Positions 18,125 through 26,837 of a DNA stretch of 64,000 nucleotides are shown piece by piece. Made by a program: the position numbers and the translations under genes. The first letter of the stretch is position 1. Every line of letters begins with the position of its first letter. Origin of the DNA: UBA6144 sp964399165 (GTDB lineage Bacteria; Bdellovibrionota; Bacteriovoracia; Bacteriovoracales; Bacteriovoracaceae); the NCBI GenBank assembly GCA_964399165.1, contig CAYNPO010000008.1, positions 99,998 to 163,997 of the forward strand. Reading direction: 5' to 3'. The notes under the pieces are model-generated. The model ran no database searches. It was not told the DNA's origin and was given only the letters and a program-made list of their open reading frames with translations.

Positions 18125-18976
18125 TTAGATCTCGCCCACCACTTTCTCAAAGAACTTCCCGATCTGCTCAGGAGTGGTGCTGTTCACCCGGGCTGCGGTG
18201 TTCAGGAGGTCGCGATACTGCTGCTCACGGCCGGCCGCGCGGTTCCTAAGGGCGGACTCGATCTGGTTCATGTTCACGCCCATGGCGGACATGGCGAAGC
18301 TATTTTTCTCCGCGGTGGTCAGCTCGCGGCTGCTCTCCAGGCGCTGGTAGCGGCTGGCCAGACGGGCCATTTCCTGGGCGCGATTGGCTGAGAGGGAGAA
18401 CTCGGTCTTAAGCTTATGCGCCATGAGCCCCACGGCCGCTTCTTCCTTCAGGGCGGCGATGGTCTCGAGGTCGCGGGAAACGCCCGCGGTGTTCTGGAAG
18501 CGGAATCCGCCGCCCACGTAGAAGACGTACCAGTGGGAGGTGTCCACCCACTCTTGGCCCACGACCACCTGTTCCCATTCAGTGACATGGTCATAGCAAT
18601 TGCACTCGTAGTCGAACTGCCATTCGGTGTTGTAGCGCCAGTCGGTGACGTCGCGCCAGTAGCCGTCCTCCACCCACTCTTGATCTTGGGCCAAGTTGTT
18701 TATCACGTCCCCGGTCTGGGCGACGGCCGTGAACTGGCTCAGGGTGGTCATGGTGTTGCGGTCCCAGCGGGCCAGATTGTAGGCCACGAACTCGCCGGTG
18801 GCGTCGTTGCGGAAAACGCTGAACTGGCCGCGTTCGGTCTCGGCTTTCACGACCGTCCAGCTGACGCCGGTGTCTGCCTCCAGGGCGGCCTCGAAGGAAC
18901 GGGCGGCTTTTTCTTGCTTGCTGCTGCAACCGACCAGGGCGGCGGACAGAGCGGCGATGGCGATGAACTTTAACAT
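18125..18976 (-). CDS. lipoprotein, paralogue 2 of a tandem triplet
   Basis: A 283-residue lipoprotein (lipobox AALVGC) with the same plan as paralogue 1. The Trp/Tyr-rich middle contains CNCY in place of CDCY, and the WVDTSHWYVFYVGGGFRF block and C-terminal helical region are nearly identical. The strong C-terminal conservation against a diverged middle suggests a conserved scaffold with a variable surface. Its start lies 33 bases after the stop of paralogue 3, with no terminator between, so the two form one transcription unit. Confidence 0.88.
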   Translation of the reverse strand: MLKFIAIAALSAALVGCSSKQEKAARSFEAALEADTGVSWTVVKAETERGQFSVFRNDATGEFVAYNLARWDRNTMTTLSQFTAVAQTGDVINNLAQDQEWVEDGYWRDVTDWRYNTEWQFDYECNCYDHVTEWEQVVVGQEWVDTSHWYVFYVGGGFRFQNTAGVSRDLETIAALKEEAAVGLMAHKLKTEFSLSANRAQEMARLASRYQRLESSRELTTAEKNSFAMSAMGVNMNQIESALRNRAAGREQQYRDLLNTAARVNSTTPEQIGKFFEKVVGEI

Positions 18977-19009
18977 GAAGACTCCTTAGAATGGACGTGT
19001 GCGCGTCTT

Positions 19010-19759
19010 TTAGTTGGCTTCCGCCAGTTGGTCAAAGAATTTCCCGATCTGCTCCGGTGTGGTGCCGTTCACCCGGGCCGCGGTCCGCAGAAGTTCTTGG
19101 TATTGCTGGTCCATCCCCACGGCGCGGCCGCGCATGGCGGTTTCGACCTGGTTCATGTTCACGCCCAGGGCGGAAAGGGCGAAGGAGTTCTTCTCAGCTG
19201 TCGTGAGTTCCCGGGCGCTCTCTAGGCGGCGGTAGCGGCTGGCCAGACGGGCCATTTCCTGCGCGCGGTTGGTGGAGAGGGAGTATTCGTTCTTGAGGCG
19301 GCCGGCGAGGAAGGCCACTGCCTGTTCGTCCCGCAGAGAGGCGAAAGTCTCGAGGTCCCGGGCCACGTTGTTGGTGTTGTTGAAGCGGAAGCCGCTGCCG
19401 GAGTAGTAGTAATCCGTCTCAAGGTAAGAGTTCCCATCTATGTCCGTAGACCAACTCGTCACGACAGACTCGTCCAGGTTTCCAACGACGTCCACGCTGC
19501 TGGCCACGGCCAAATACTGGTCCAAGGTGGTCATGGTGGAGCTGTCATACTTGGATACGTTGTAGGCCACGAATTCCCCAGTGGCCTCGTTACGGAAGAC
19601 GCTGTAGCCATCCACCTCAGTGGTGGCCTTGACCACGGTCCAATTGGTGCCTGTGCCGGCCTCCAGGACGACCTCGAAGGCCTGGGCGCGTTTCATGTTC
19701 TTACTGGTGCAGCCGACCAGCGCAGCGGATAGGGCGAGCAACACGACGAGCGATTTCAT
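19010..19759 (-). CDS. lipoprotein, paralogue 3 of a tandem triplet, shorter middle
   Basis: A 249-residue lipoprotein (lipobox AALVGC). It shares the N-terminal beta segment (GYSVFRNEATGEFVAYN) and the helical C-terminus with paralogues 1 and 2, but the middle is about 34 residues shorter: the CxCY motif and the WVDTSHWY block are absent and replaced by a short Tyr-rich stretch (YLETDYYYSGSGFRF). It is the first gene of the unit with paralogue 2. Confidence 0.87.
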   Translation of the reverse strand: MKSLVVLLALSAALVGCTSKNMKRAQAFEVVLEAGTGTNWTVVKATTEVDGYSVFRNEATGEFVAYNVSKYDSSTMTTLDQYLAVASSVDVVGNLDESVVTSWSTDIDGNSYLETDYYYSGSGFRFNNTNNVARDLETFASLRDEQAVAFLAGRLKNEYSLSTNRAQEMARLASRYRRLESARELTTAEKNSFALSALGVNMNQVETAMRGRAVGMDQQYQELLRTAARVNGTTPEQIGKFFDQLAEAN

Positions 19760-19907
19760 GCGTTCTCCTTGGTGTGGGACAAAATGGGGATGTCGTGCGG
19801 GTTTTAAGCGCGGGCTCGGCGGGCGGTCAAAGCAAAGTTGAGCGCTGTAAGGTTAATCCCCGTTCTCTACATGGAGGGAAAGGCAGTCGGTGCCGGAATG
19901 GCCCCGC

Positions 19908-21221
19908 TCAGCTGAAAATGAAGGCCAAACTTAACACGACACCACCCCCGAGGCAGTAAAGGACGCAGTAACCCATCACGTCCTTAAGCTGAAGTTTGGC
20001 CATGGCCAAGAGAGGGAGCAGCCAGAACGGTTGGAGCATGTTGGTCCAACCATCTCCCCAAGCGATGGCCAGGGCGACTTTCGCCGGCGGAACTCCCAGC
20101 TCCAACCCCGCCTGGACGAGCACGGGCCCCTGCACGGCCCACTGGCCTCCCCCGGATGGGATGAAGAAATTTACCAGGCCCGCCGCCCAGAAACACAGCA
20201 AGGGGAATGTCTGCGCTGAGGCGTTGGCCACGCACCATGAAGAAAGGGCGTCCCCTAATCCCGACCTCTCCAGCACGGCGGAGAGACCCGCGTAGAACGG
20301 GTACTGGATGATGATCCCGCCGCAGTGGCGCACAGACCGCTCCACCGCCACCACCAGCCGGGCCGGGGTGCCGTGGGCCCACAGGTTGAAGGTGAGAAAA
20401 GCCAGGTTCACGGCGTTGATGTCGAAGACGCCTTGCCCTCCAGCCACACGCACTAGGTGAAAGAGCGGAAGGAGTGAGACCAGGAGCATGGGCCAGCGGG
20501 CATGCTCCAGCCGCGAGCGCCAGGATCCATCGGACATCGATCCGCCGTCTCCCTCCTCCTCCCCTTCCGGCGCCCGCAAAAGCGAGACTGCGGCGTCTTC
20601 GCGCAAAGCAAGTGTCAAAATCGGTAGTAGCGCCACCAGCAGGCCCAGTACGCTGAGGTTCCATCCGGAGAAAATGGTTTCACCCAGCGGGATGGATACG
20701 CCCGGCAGGACCTTGTGCAAAGTCTCGTCGCTACCAGCTATCTTGAGCGGGATGGAGCCCGAAAGGCCCACGTGCCAAACCATGAAGCCGGAGTAGGCAG
20801 CCGCCGCCACGAGGCCGAAATTCAGGCGCCGGAAACGCTTGCCCACGCCCACCGCCACCAAGGCGGAGGCGATGAGCCCGAAGCCCCAATTGAGCCAACA
20901 GGCAAATGATGAGACGAGTGTGACGAAAACCAATGCGGAGGTTTCTTTTCGGGGTATGTCGGCCAAACGCTGGATGGCAACGCGTACCACTGGGGCCGAA
21001 GCGAGCATGTGGCCGGTGAGCAGCACCACTACCATTTGCATGGCGAAGTTATTGAGGGACCAGAAGCCCTCCCCCCAGTAACGCGGCAATTCTGCCCAGG
21101 GGGTGGCCGTGAGGGCCATAGCGCACAGAAACCCTACCAGGGTAAGAAGAAGACAGAATACCAGGGCGTCCGGGAGGAAGCGCTCACAGACTCGGGTGAA
21201 GAAGCGGGCCAGTGTTTTCAT
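19908..21221 (-). CDS. AtoE-like short-chain fatty acid transporter (TIGR00366)
   Basis: A 437-residue membrane protein with about ten helices. Family motifs include ASAPVVRVAIQRLAD, FACWLNWGFGLI, the FFIPSGGGQWAVQGP loop and AIAWGDGWTNMLQPFW, matching AtoE, proposed to import short-chain fatty acids such as butyrate or acetoacetate. No ato pathway genes are adjacent, so the substrate is inferred. The start gives the standard MKTLARFFTRVCERFLPD opening. It is divergent from the glutaminase-like gene. Confidence 0.9.
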   Translation of the reverse strand: MKTLARFFTRVCERFLPDALVFCLLLTLVGFLCAMALTATPWAELPRYWGEGFWSLNNFAMQMVVVLLTGHMLASAPVVRVAIQRLADIPRKETSALVFVTLVSSFACWLNWGFGLIASALVAVGVGKRFRRLNFGLVAAAAYSGFMVWHVGLSGSIPLKIAGSDETLHKVLPGVSIPLGETIFSGWNLSVLGLLVALLPILTLALREDAAVSLLRAPEGEEEGDGGSMSDGSWRSRLEHARWPMLLVSLLPLFHLVRVAGGQGVFDINAVNLAFLTFNLWAHGTPARLVVAVERSVRHCGGIIIQYPFYAGLSAVLERSGLGDALSSWCVANASAQTFPLLCFWAAGLVNFFIPSGGGQWAVQGPVLVQAGLELGVPPAKVALAIAWGDGWTNMLQPFWLLPLLAMAKLQLKDVMGYCVLYCLGGGVVLSLAFIFS

Positions 21222-21307
21222 GCTCTTTATGTACCACGCGGGTTTGAGAACCTGAAAAAAATACCGCCGGGGTTGGCGCTAGGCCGCGCCGCGGATAAAC
21301 CGGCCCC

Positions 21308-22048
21308 ATGAAACACTTTCTGCTCGCCCTTTTGGCATCCCTCCCCGCTTTTGCCCAAAACGTGGCGATACCCGGCTACCGTCCGCACCGGATCAGCGAC
21401 CTTTCCCGGTTGGGCGTGACCAAGGAACAGGTGTTCAGGCAGCTCGACCGCAGCTTCGTCAAAATCAACAGCTCCATCTGTTCCAACCGCGCCCACATGT
21501 GGGCCTGGGACATGTTGCGGGACTACGGCGCCGAGACCGCCAAGATCTTCCTTTTCTACACTGACCAGGCCGGAACCGTGGGCAACGCCAACTGGTGGCA
21601 CCACGTGGCCAACGTGGTGAATGAGCGCGGCCGTCTTTACGTCGTGGACGGGGGCTTCCCCGGCATGATCAACGGCCCCCTGGCACCCGCCGAGTGGATG
21701 GAGAAATTCGCCGGTAGCCGCCGCTGCCGCCAAATCCGCGCCGGAGAGGAAGACCTCATTGAGCTCATGTTCCGCGGTCGCGCTTTCCCGCGCCAGACCC
21801 GCTATGGCAACGCCGATTGTTACTACCGCCTCACCCCCGCGGGCTATTGGACTCCCAACACGGTGGCGGAGAACCTGCTGGGCCGGGATGCCTCCGGGCG
21901 TCCGGTGAGACTCGTGCGCGACGAAATCGATCGCGACGAGTTGATCGCCGCCTGCACCGAGGCCACCACCACTCGGGCGGGCCGACTCTTCACCAATGAG
22001 CGCGAGCGCTGCGAAAGCTACGTGAACTGGCGCGGCCGTCGTCAGTAA
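21308..22048 (+). CDS. exported protein-glutaminase-like enzyme
   Basis: The 246-residue product has a signal peptide ending at AFA-Q. Three motifs occur in the order seen in protein-glutaminase (Gln deamidase) enzymes: SICSNRAHMWAWDM with C58, NWWHHVANVV with H99, and LYVVDGGF with D114. This Cys-His-Asp triad in a transglutaminase-like fold deamidates glutamine side chains of proteins. Additional cysteines (SRRCRQ, NADCYYR, AACTEA, RERCESY) could form disulfides. Prodomain is not evident. Function is inferred from the motif order only. Confidence 0.72.
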   Translation: MKHFLLALLASLPAFAQNVAIPGYRPHRISDLSRLGVTKEQVFRQLDRSFVKINSSICSNRAHMWAWDMLRDYGAETAKIFLFYTDQAGTVGNANWWHHVANVVNERGRLYVVDGGFPGMINGPLAPAEWMEKFAGSRRCRQIRAGEEDLIELMFRGRAFPRQTRYGNADCYYRLTPAGYWTPNTVAENLLGRDASGRPVRLVRDEIDRDELIAACTEATTTRAGRLFTNERERCESYVNWRGRRQ

Positions 22049-22051
22049 AGC

Positions 22052-22106
22052 GTTAAGAGTGGCTTAACCTCTTGGGCCATTCCCCAGATGCGAATCCATT
22101 CGCATC
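22052..22106. promoter_or_regulatory. two inverted repeats upstream of the hybrid kinase gene
   Basis: GTTAAG/CTTAAC (22052-22057 and 22063-22068) is followed by GATGCGAA (22087-22094) and TTCGCATC (22099-22106) with a TCCA loop, ending 16 bases before the kinase ATG. The second repeat covers where a ribosome binding site would be, and no Shine-Dalgarno is seen. Either an operator or a translation-blocking hairpin is possible. Confidence 0.45.
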
Positions 22107-22122
22107 CGGCGATAATGCTTCC

Positions 22123-23718
22123 ATGACTGATTACCAAGCCCTCTTCGAGCACGCCCCCGGGCTCTTCATGGCCCTCTCTCCCGATTTCACCATTGTCGCC
22201 ATCAGCAACAACTACGCCCGGGCCACCATGGTCAAGCGCGAGGACGTGATCGGACGCGGGTTGTTTGACGTTTTCCCCGACAATCCGGACGACCCAAACG
22301 CCACCGGAGTGGGCCAATTGCGCGCGTCCCTGGCCCGCGTGCTCGTGCGCCGCCAGCCCGACACCATGGCGATCCAGAAGTATGACATCCGCCGTCCCGA
22401 CGGAACTTTCGAGGAGCGCCACTGGAGCCCTTACAACGTGCCCGTTCTCGCTGCCGACGGCAAAGTTCGCTACATCATCCACCGCGTGGAAGACGTCACC
22501 GATTACGTACGGCTCAAGCAGGAAGGCCTTCGCCAGAGCCGTCTCACGGAAGAACTGCGCTCCGAGCGGGATCAATTGGAAAAAATCCGCCAATCCCAGC
22601 GCATGGAGGCCATGGGCCAACTAGCTGGCGGCGTGGCCCACGACTTCAACAATATTCTCGCCACCATTAGCATCACCTGTGAGAACCTGCTGACCGACGT
22701 CCGGCAGGAGGACCGTTACGCCGCCGGCGTGGAGCAAATCCTCAAAAACGCCGAACGCGCAGCCTCACTCACGCGCCAACTGCTCTCCTTCAGTCGCCAA
22801 CAGGTGCTTCAACCCCGGGTTCTCAACCTGAACGCCGTTGTTCACGACATGCAGGCCATGCTCACTCGCCTCTTGGGAGAGCATGTTTGTCTCAAAACTG
22901 ACTTGGACGCCGCCCTGGGGAACACGCTCATCGACCAAGGGCAAATGGAGCAGCTATTGCTCAATCTGGTGCTGAACGCCAGGGACGCCATGCCTAAGGG
23001 TGGGCACATCACCATCCATACCGAGAACACGGAACTCGACCGGACCATGGGGGCAGGACAGATGAACGTGGAGCCCGGTCCTTATGTGATGGTCAGCGTG
23101 GCGGACACAGGCATGGGCATGGACGCCGAAACCCAGGCGCGGATTTTCGAGCCTTTTTTCACCACCAAGCCGGTGGGGAAAGGCACCGGGTTGGGATTGG
23201 CCACGGTTTACGGCATCGTGAAGCAAAACAAGGGAACCATCTGGGTGTACAGCGAGCTGCGCAAGGGGACGGTCTTTAAAGTTTATCTCCCTCTGAGCAC
23301 GGAGAGCGTGGTGCAAGAGGCGGTCACTTCCGTTCAAGCCATGCCCTCTGCGAGCGGAAAAACCGTTTTGTTGGTGGAGGATGAGGAAGCGCTCCGCAAT
23401 GCCGTGGCCGAGACCTTGCAGAAGCATGGCTACACGGTCCACACCGCGACTAATGGCATGAACGCCCTGGAAAAATTCCAACAGCTGGGTGACCCAGTGG
23501 ACTTGCTGATCACCGACGTGGTGATGCCAGAGATGGGCGGTCAGGCCCTCGCCAACCAGCTCCAGGCCCGGGGTGCCAATGTGAAAGTACTTTTCCTTTC
23601 CGGGTACACCGAAGAGGTCCTCGCCGACCACGGCATGACGGGGACTCATCCCCAGTTTTTGGAGAAACCGTTCCGGCTAAAAGCCTTGCTCGATAAGGTT
23701 CGTGGTATCCTCGGGTGA
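22123..23718 (+). CDS. cytoplasmic hybrid histidine kinase (PAS-HisKA-HATPase-REC)
   Basis: The 531-residue protein has no membrane segment. Residues 1-130 form a PAS domain, followed by the dimerisation box MGQLAGGVAHDFNNILATI with H173, then N, G1 (MVSVADTGMGMD), F and G2 (GKGTGLGLATVYGIVKQ) boxes of the ATPase domain. A receiver domain occupies about 413-531 with the acidic pocket VEDEE, phospho-acceptor TDVVMPEMGG and lysine in EKPFR. It is directly followed by a lone receiver that resembles its own receiver, suggesting a duplication and a phosphorelay. Confidence 0.93.
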   Translation: MTDYQALFEHAPGLFMALSPDFTIVAISNNYARATMVKREDVIGRGLFDVFPDNPDDPNATGVGQLRASLARVLVRRQPDTMAIQKYDIRRPDGTFEERHWSPYNVPVLAADGKVRYIIHRVEDVTDYVRLKQEGLRQSRLTEELRSERDQLEKIRQSQRMEAMGQLAGGVAHDFNNILATISITCENLLTDVRQEDRYAAGVEQILKNAERAASLTRQLLSFSRQQVLQPRVLNLNAVVHDMQAMLTRLLGEHVCLKTDLDAALGNTLIDQGQMEQLLLNLVLNARDAMPKGGHITIHTENTELDRTMGAGQMNVEPGPYVMVSVADTGMGMDAETQARIFEPFFTTKPVGKGTGLGLATVYGIVKQNKGTIWVYSELRKGTVFKVYLPLSTESVVQEAVTSVQAMPSASGKTVLLVEDEEALRNAVAETLQKHGYTVHTATNGMNALEKFQQLGDPVDLLITDVVMPEMGGQALANQLQARGANVKVLFLSGYTEEVLADHGMTGTHPQFLEKPFRLKALLDKVRGILG

Positions 23719-23736
23719 CCCCGCAGGGAGGTTCGC

Positions 23737-24099
23737 ATGGCCCATATTTTCGTGGCGGAAGACGAGGAGATCCTCCGCGCCGCCATCTGCTCGGTCCTCC
23801 GCAAGGAAGGCCACACGGTTAACGAAGCGGGCAATGGGGCCGAGGCGCTGGAGGCCATGCGTGGCCTCACGGTGGACTTGCTTCTGACCGACGTGCTGAT
23901 GCCAGTGATGGACGGGCGCCGCCTGGTGAGTGCCCTGGCCGCCAGGGGACAATCGATGAAGGTCCTCTACATGTCGGGGTACCACACCGAAGACCTGCGC
24001 AAGGACGGCATGTCGGAAGGAACGCCTCACCTCATGGAGAAGCCTTTCCGCATGAACGCTCTGGTGGCAAAAATTCGCTCTTTGCTCGCCCATCCATAG
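23737..24099 (+). CDS. stand-alone response regulator receiver
   Basis: A 120-residue receiver with EDEE at residues 9-12, phospho-acceptor TDVLMPVMDG, and lysine in MEKPFRM. No output domain follows. A strong GGGAGG site precedes the ATG, 18 bases after the kinase gene. It aligns closely with the receiver at the end of the kinase (SGY, EKPFR and MP motifs in step), pointing to local duplication. It is likely the phosphotransfer partner of the upstream kinase. Confidence 0.93.
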   Translation: MAHIFVAEDEEILRAAICSVLRKEGHTVNEAGNGAEALEAMRGLTVDLLLTDVLMPVMDGRRLVSALAARGQSMKVLYMSGYHTEDLRKDGMSEGTPHLMEKPFRMNALVAKIRSLLAHP

Positions 24100-24169
24100 T
24101 CATAAGACTATTCCCATTCTTTAGAGCATTGAATGGATCAATGTGGGCGCTTGATCTACGTTGTCCCCC

Positions 24170-25357
24170 GTGAAGGCGATCCTCTACAACATCTTCGGTC
24201 TCGGCCACATCCTCCCCACGCTCACCCTGGTACGGGAGCTCTCACGGCAGGGAGTTGAGGTCATTTACCACTCCTCACCCGAGCGCCGATCCCTCGTGGA
24301 GGAGGCCGGGGCGCGTTTCATCAACTATGGCCGAGACGACTATCGCGCCTCGGACTACAACCCCGGCAAGAACTTCGTCCAGCAGACGTTGCCCGCCACG
24401 CTGGGACTTTTGCCCTTTTTGCGCGAGGAGTTCGAGCGCGAGCGCCCGGACTTCATCCTCTACGACTCCATGGCCCCCTGGGGCCTTCTCCTGGCGCGAC
24501 TCTACGACGTGCCCGCTTTCTGCCTGGTCACCACCTTCGCCTTGGGAGATTCCCAGAAGCGAGAGATGTTCCGGATCAACCGCGTGGAGGAGGACGACGC
24601 CTCACGAGAGGCGATCCGGCGCTTGCGGGACGAATATGGAGTGAGCTTGAGCTTTCTAGACACCCTGGGCGCCTATCATGGCTGCAATCTCGTGTTCTCG
24701 CCCCAGGCGCTGCATGGCCAATGGGACGGCCTTGAGCGGGGACGCTTCCACTTCGTCCAGCAAGAGCGCACGTCCCCCCAGCAAGAGGATTTCCCTTTGG
24801 CGGCCTTGGTACAGGACGAGCGCACCATCGTCGCCCTGGCTTTGGGAACGGTTGTGCCCCAGGAAGATCCGAGCGTGCTGAAAACCTACCGCCACTTTCT
24901 CCAGGCCTTCGCCGAAGACCCGGACATCCTCATGATCCTCTCCACAGGAACGCCCGAGCTGTTGGCCGCTTTGGGGCCCTTGCCGGGCAACGTGGTGGCG
25001 CGAGCGCGAATCCCTCAGACGGAAGTTATGCGCCACGCCCAAATCTTCATCCACCATGGGGGCATGAACAGCGTGCGCGAGGCGCTGGAGTTGCAGGTGC
25101 CCCAACTGGTCATCCCCCATCAGGGGGACCAACACCTGAACGCCCAACGGGTGGTGGAAGCGGGTGTGGGTTTGCGCCTGGCGCGACAAGAGGTCTCGCC
25201 TGGGGCCCTCAAGCGGCGCACCCTTGAATTGGTGTTTTCTCCGTCCATACGCGCGCGCCTGGCGGAACTGCAGGCAAACGCCGGGACCACGCTGTGCACG
25301 AAGACGGCCTGGGCGCTGATGCGCTCTCAGCTGGGGGTGGCGCGTGCCTTGGGATGA
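24170..25357 (+). CDS. MGT-type glycosyltransferase (GT1 family)
   Basis: About 395 residues from the GTG at 24170; an in-frame TTG at 24161 would add three. The N-terminal half has FGLGHILPTLTLVREL and the C-terminal half the nucleotide-sugar signature FIHHGGMNSVREALELQVPQLVIPHQGDQHLNAQRVVEAGVG, a GT1/UDP-glucosyltransferase hallmark related to macrolide glycosyltransferases. The acceptor is unknown; detoxification or glycolipid tailoring are possible. Its 3' end overlaps the DUF924 gene by 14 bases. Confidence 0.88.
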   Translation: MKAILYNIFGLGHILPTLTLVRELSRQGVEVIYHSSPERRSLVEEAGARFINYGRDDYRASDYNPGKNFVQQTLPATLGLLPFLREEFERERPDFILYDSMAPWGLLLARLYDVPAFCLVTTFALGDSQKREMFRINRVEEDDASREAIRRLRDEYGVSLSFLDTLGAYHGCNLVFSPQALHGQWDGLERGRFHFVQQERTSPQQEDFPLAALVQDERTIVALALGTVVPQEDPSVLKTYRHFLQAFAEDPDILMILSTGTPELLAALGPLPGNVVARARIPQTEVMRHAQIFIHHGGMNSVREALELQVPQLVIPHQGDQHLNAQRVVEAGVGLRLARQEVSPGALKRRTLELVFSPSIRARLAELQANAGTTLCTKTAWALMRSQLGVARALG

Positions 25358-25865
25358 ACTCCATCGATTCTGGTTCGGCCGTCCTGAGCTGACCGAGTCC
25401 TACTATGGGCGGCAGTTGCGACGTTGGTTTTTCGGGGAAGACGTGAATTTTGACAGAGAGTGCGCCACCCGCTTCGCCCCTTGGCTTGGTCAGGCCTTCG
25501 AAAGCCCGACCACGCCCCGGGAGCACCTCGCCCACATACTCCTGCTCGACCAAATACCCCGCAACGCGTTTCGTGGTTCTCCTCGTGCTTACGTCTACGA
25601 CACACGGGCCCAAGCTTTGGCGCTGGAAGCCCTGGGCACACCCCTCGAACGTGACCTATCACTGCCCGAGCGCATCTTTCTTTACATGCCGCTGGAGCAC
25701 GCGGAGGACGTGGCCCTGCAAGACCTGAGCGTGGAAAAGTTCGCGCATCTCCACCGGGACGCCCCGCCCGAGATCCGGGAATGGACGCTACTGGGACTGC
25801 GTAAGGCCCAGGAGCACAGGGAGACCATACTCCGGCACGGGCGCTTCCCCACCCGAGCGGTCTAA
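25344..25865 (+). CDS. DUF924-family protein, C-terminally short
   Basis: The GTG at 25344 lies inside the end of the glycosyltransferase gene. The 173-residue product shows DUF924 landmarks: FWFG at the start, LAHILLLDQIPRNAFRG, ERIFLYMPLEHAED and a final HRETILRHGRFPTR. Family members usually continue with an NAxLGR-type tail of about 20 residues, which is missing because a stop follows TRAV. The 3' end overlaps the convergent peptidase gene by 78 bases. Function of the family is unknown. Confidence 0.85.
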   Translation: MPWDELHRFWFGRPELTESYYGRQLRRWFFGEDVNFDRECATRFAPWLGQAFESPTTPREHLAHILLLDQIPRNAFRGSPRAYVYDTRAQALALEALGTPLERDLSLPERIFLYMPLEHAEDVALQDLSVEKFAHLHRDAPPEIREWTLLGLRKAQEHRETILRHGRFPTRAV

Positions 25866-26777
25866 GGCCGCCTGCAGGCGCGCGATGAGAGCGTCATTGC
25901 GTCCTTCCGGCGTGGCGGGGAGCTTTCCCTCCCGCAATGCTTCAAGGTCGTCGAGCAGGGCCTCGGTGACCAGGGCCAGGTAGGTTTCTTTTTGGGCAGG
26001 GGACGTGGGCCAGAGCTTCTCCCCGATGAACCGGCGCACGCGCCAATAGAAGGTGTGCTCCTCGGTTGAGTTATAGCGGTGGATGTGAAATGTGCTGGAG
26101 GGCGTGAAGCTGCGGGCGAAAACTCCGTTCATCTCCTGGTCGCCCAAGTCGTCGCGGTACAAGGCGCTGGTGATGGCCTCTGGGTATCCTTGGTCGTAGA
26201 CCGCCACCACGTCGGCATAGAGTTCTTGATAGGGGGCCGACTCGCGGAAGAGGCCGCGGTTCTCCGGACTCGCCTGGTGGACGCGCTGTCGGGACTGGAC
26301 ATCCGCCAATTGCTCCGGTGTCCCGCCGTCCATCAAAAGGCGCATGCGCTCACGGGAAAACTCGCGCATGGGGAGAAAGAAATCCCGGTAAGCGCTAAAG
26401 CGCGCGGATAAAGCCTCCGCGAAGAGGGCGTGCCCATACTCATGGGCGATGACGGCCATGTTGTCCACGACGGTGCGATAGCGGGTTTGCCCGTACTCCG
26501 TGCTGAGCATGAAGCGCTGGTATATTTCCAGGGTCATGCCCACATCGAATGAGGCGGCACTCCCTTCATTCCCGATGGAGAGCATGACGGGCACGCGGCT
26601 TCGGGCCATCCGCGCCACCGAGGTGACCATTTCATCCACCCGTTTGAGGAACCCACAGTTTTCCTGTTCCCGGGGGACGAAGAGGTGGGTCGAGATAAGT
26701 GTCTGATGCGGCAGCTCGCACTCGCCGAAGGCGGGCATGGTCAAAGTGAAAGTGGCCGCTACAAGAAGGAGTTTCAC
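25788..26777 (-). CDS. exported HEYGH metallopeptidase-like protein
   Basis: The 329-residue protein has a signal peptide (MKLLLVAATFTLTMPAFG) and a zinc helix VIAHEYGHALFAE (H112, E113, H116). A further motif YQELYADVVAVYD about 70 residues later supplies a plausible third ligand (E185) with the adjacent Asp, as in gluzincins. The mature protein contains one early cysteine pair (C20, C41). It lies 60 bases downstream of the TPR/winged-helix gene on the same strand and may be in one unit with it and the S1 protease. Confidence 0.85.
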   Translation of the reverse strand: MKLLLVAATFTLTMPAFGECELPHQTLISTHLFVPREQENCGFLKRVDEMVTSVARMARSRVPVMLSIGNEGSAASFDVGMTLEIYQRFMLSTEYGQTRYRTVVDNMAVIAHEYGHALFAEALSARFSAYRDFFLPMREFSRERMRLLMDGGTPEQLADVQSRQRVHQASPENRGLFRESAPYQELYADVVAVYDQGYPEAITSALYRDDLGDQEMNGVFARSFTPSSTFHIHRYNSTEEHTFYWRVRRFIGEKLWPTSPAQKETYLALVTEALLDDLEALREGKLPATPEGRNDALIARLQAALDRSGGEAPVPEYGLPVLLGLTQSQ

Positions 26778-26837
26778 CGCCTGGGGATAACACCCCCACT
26801 CGTGGAGGGCATCCGCCCACGTAATACTTACAGGGAG

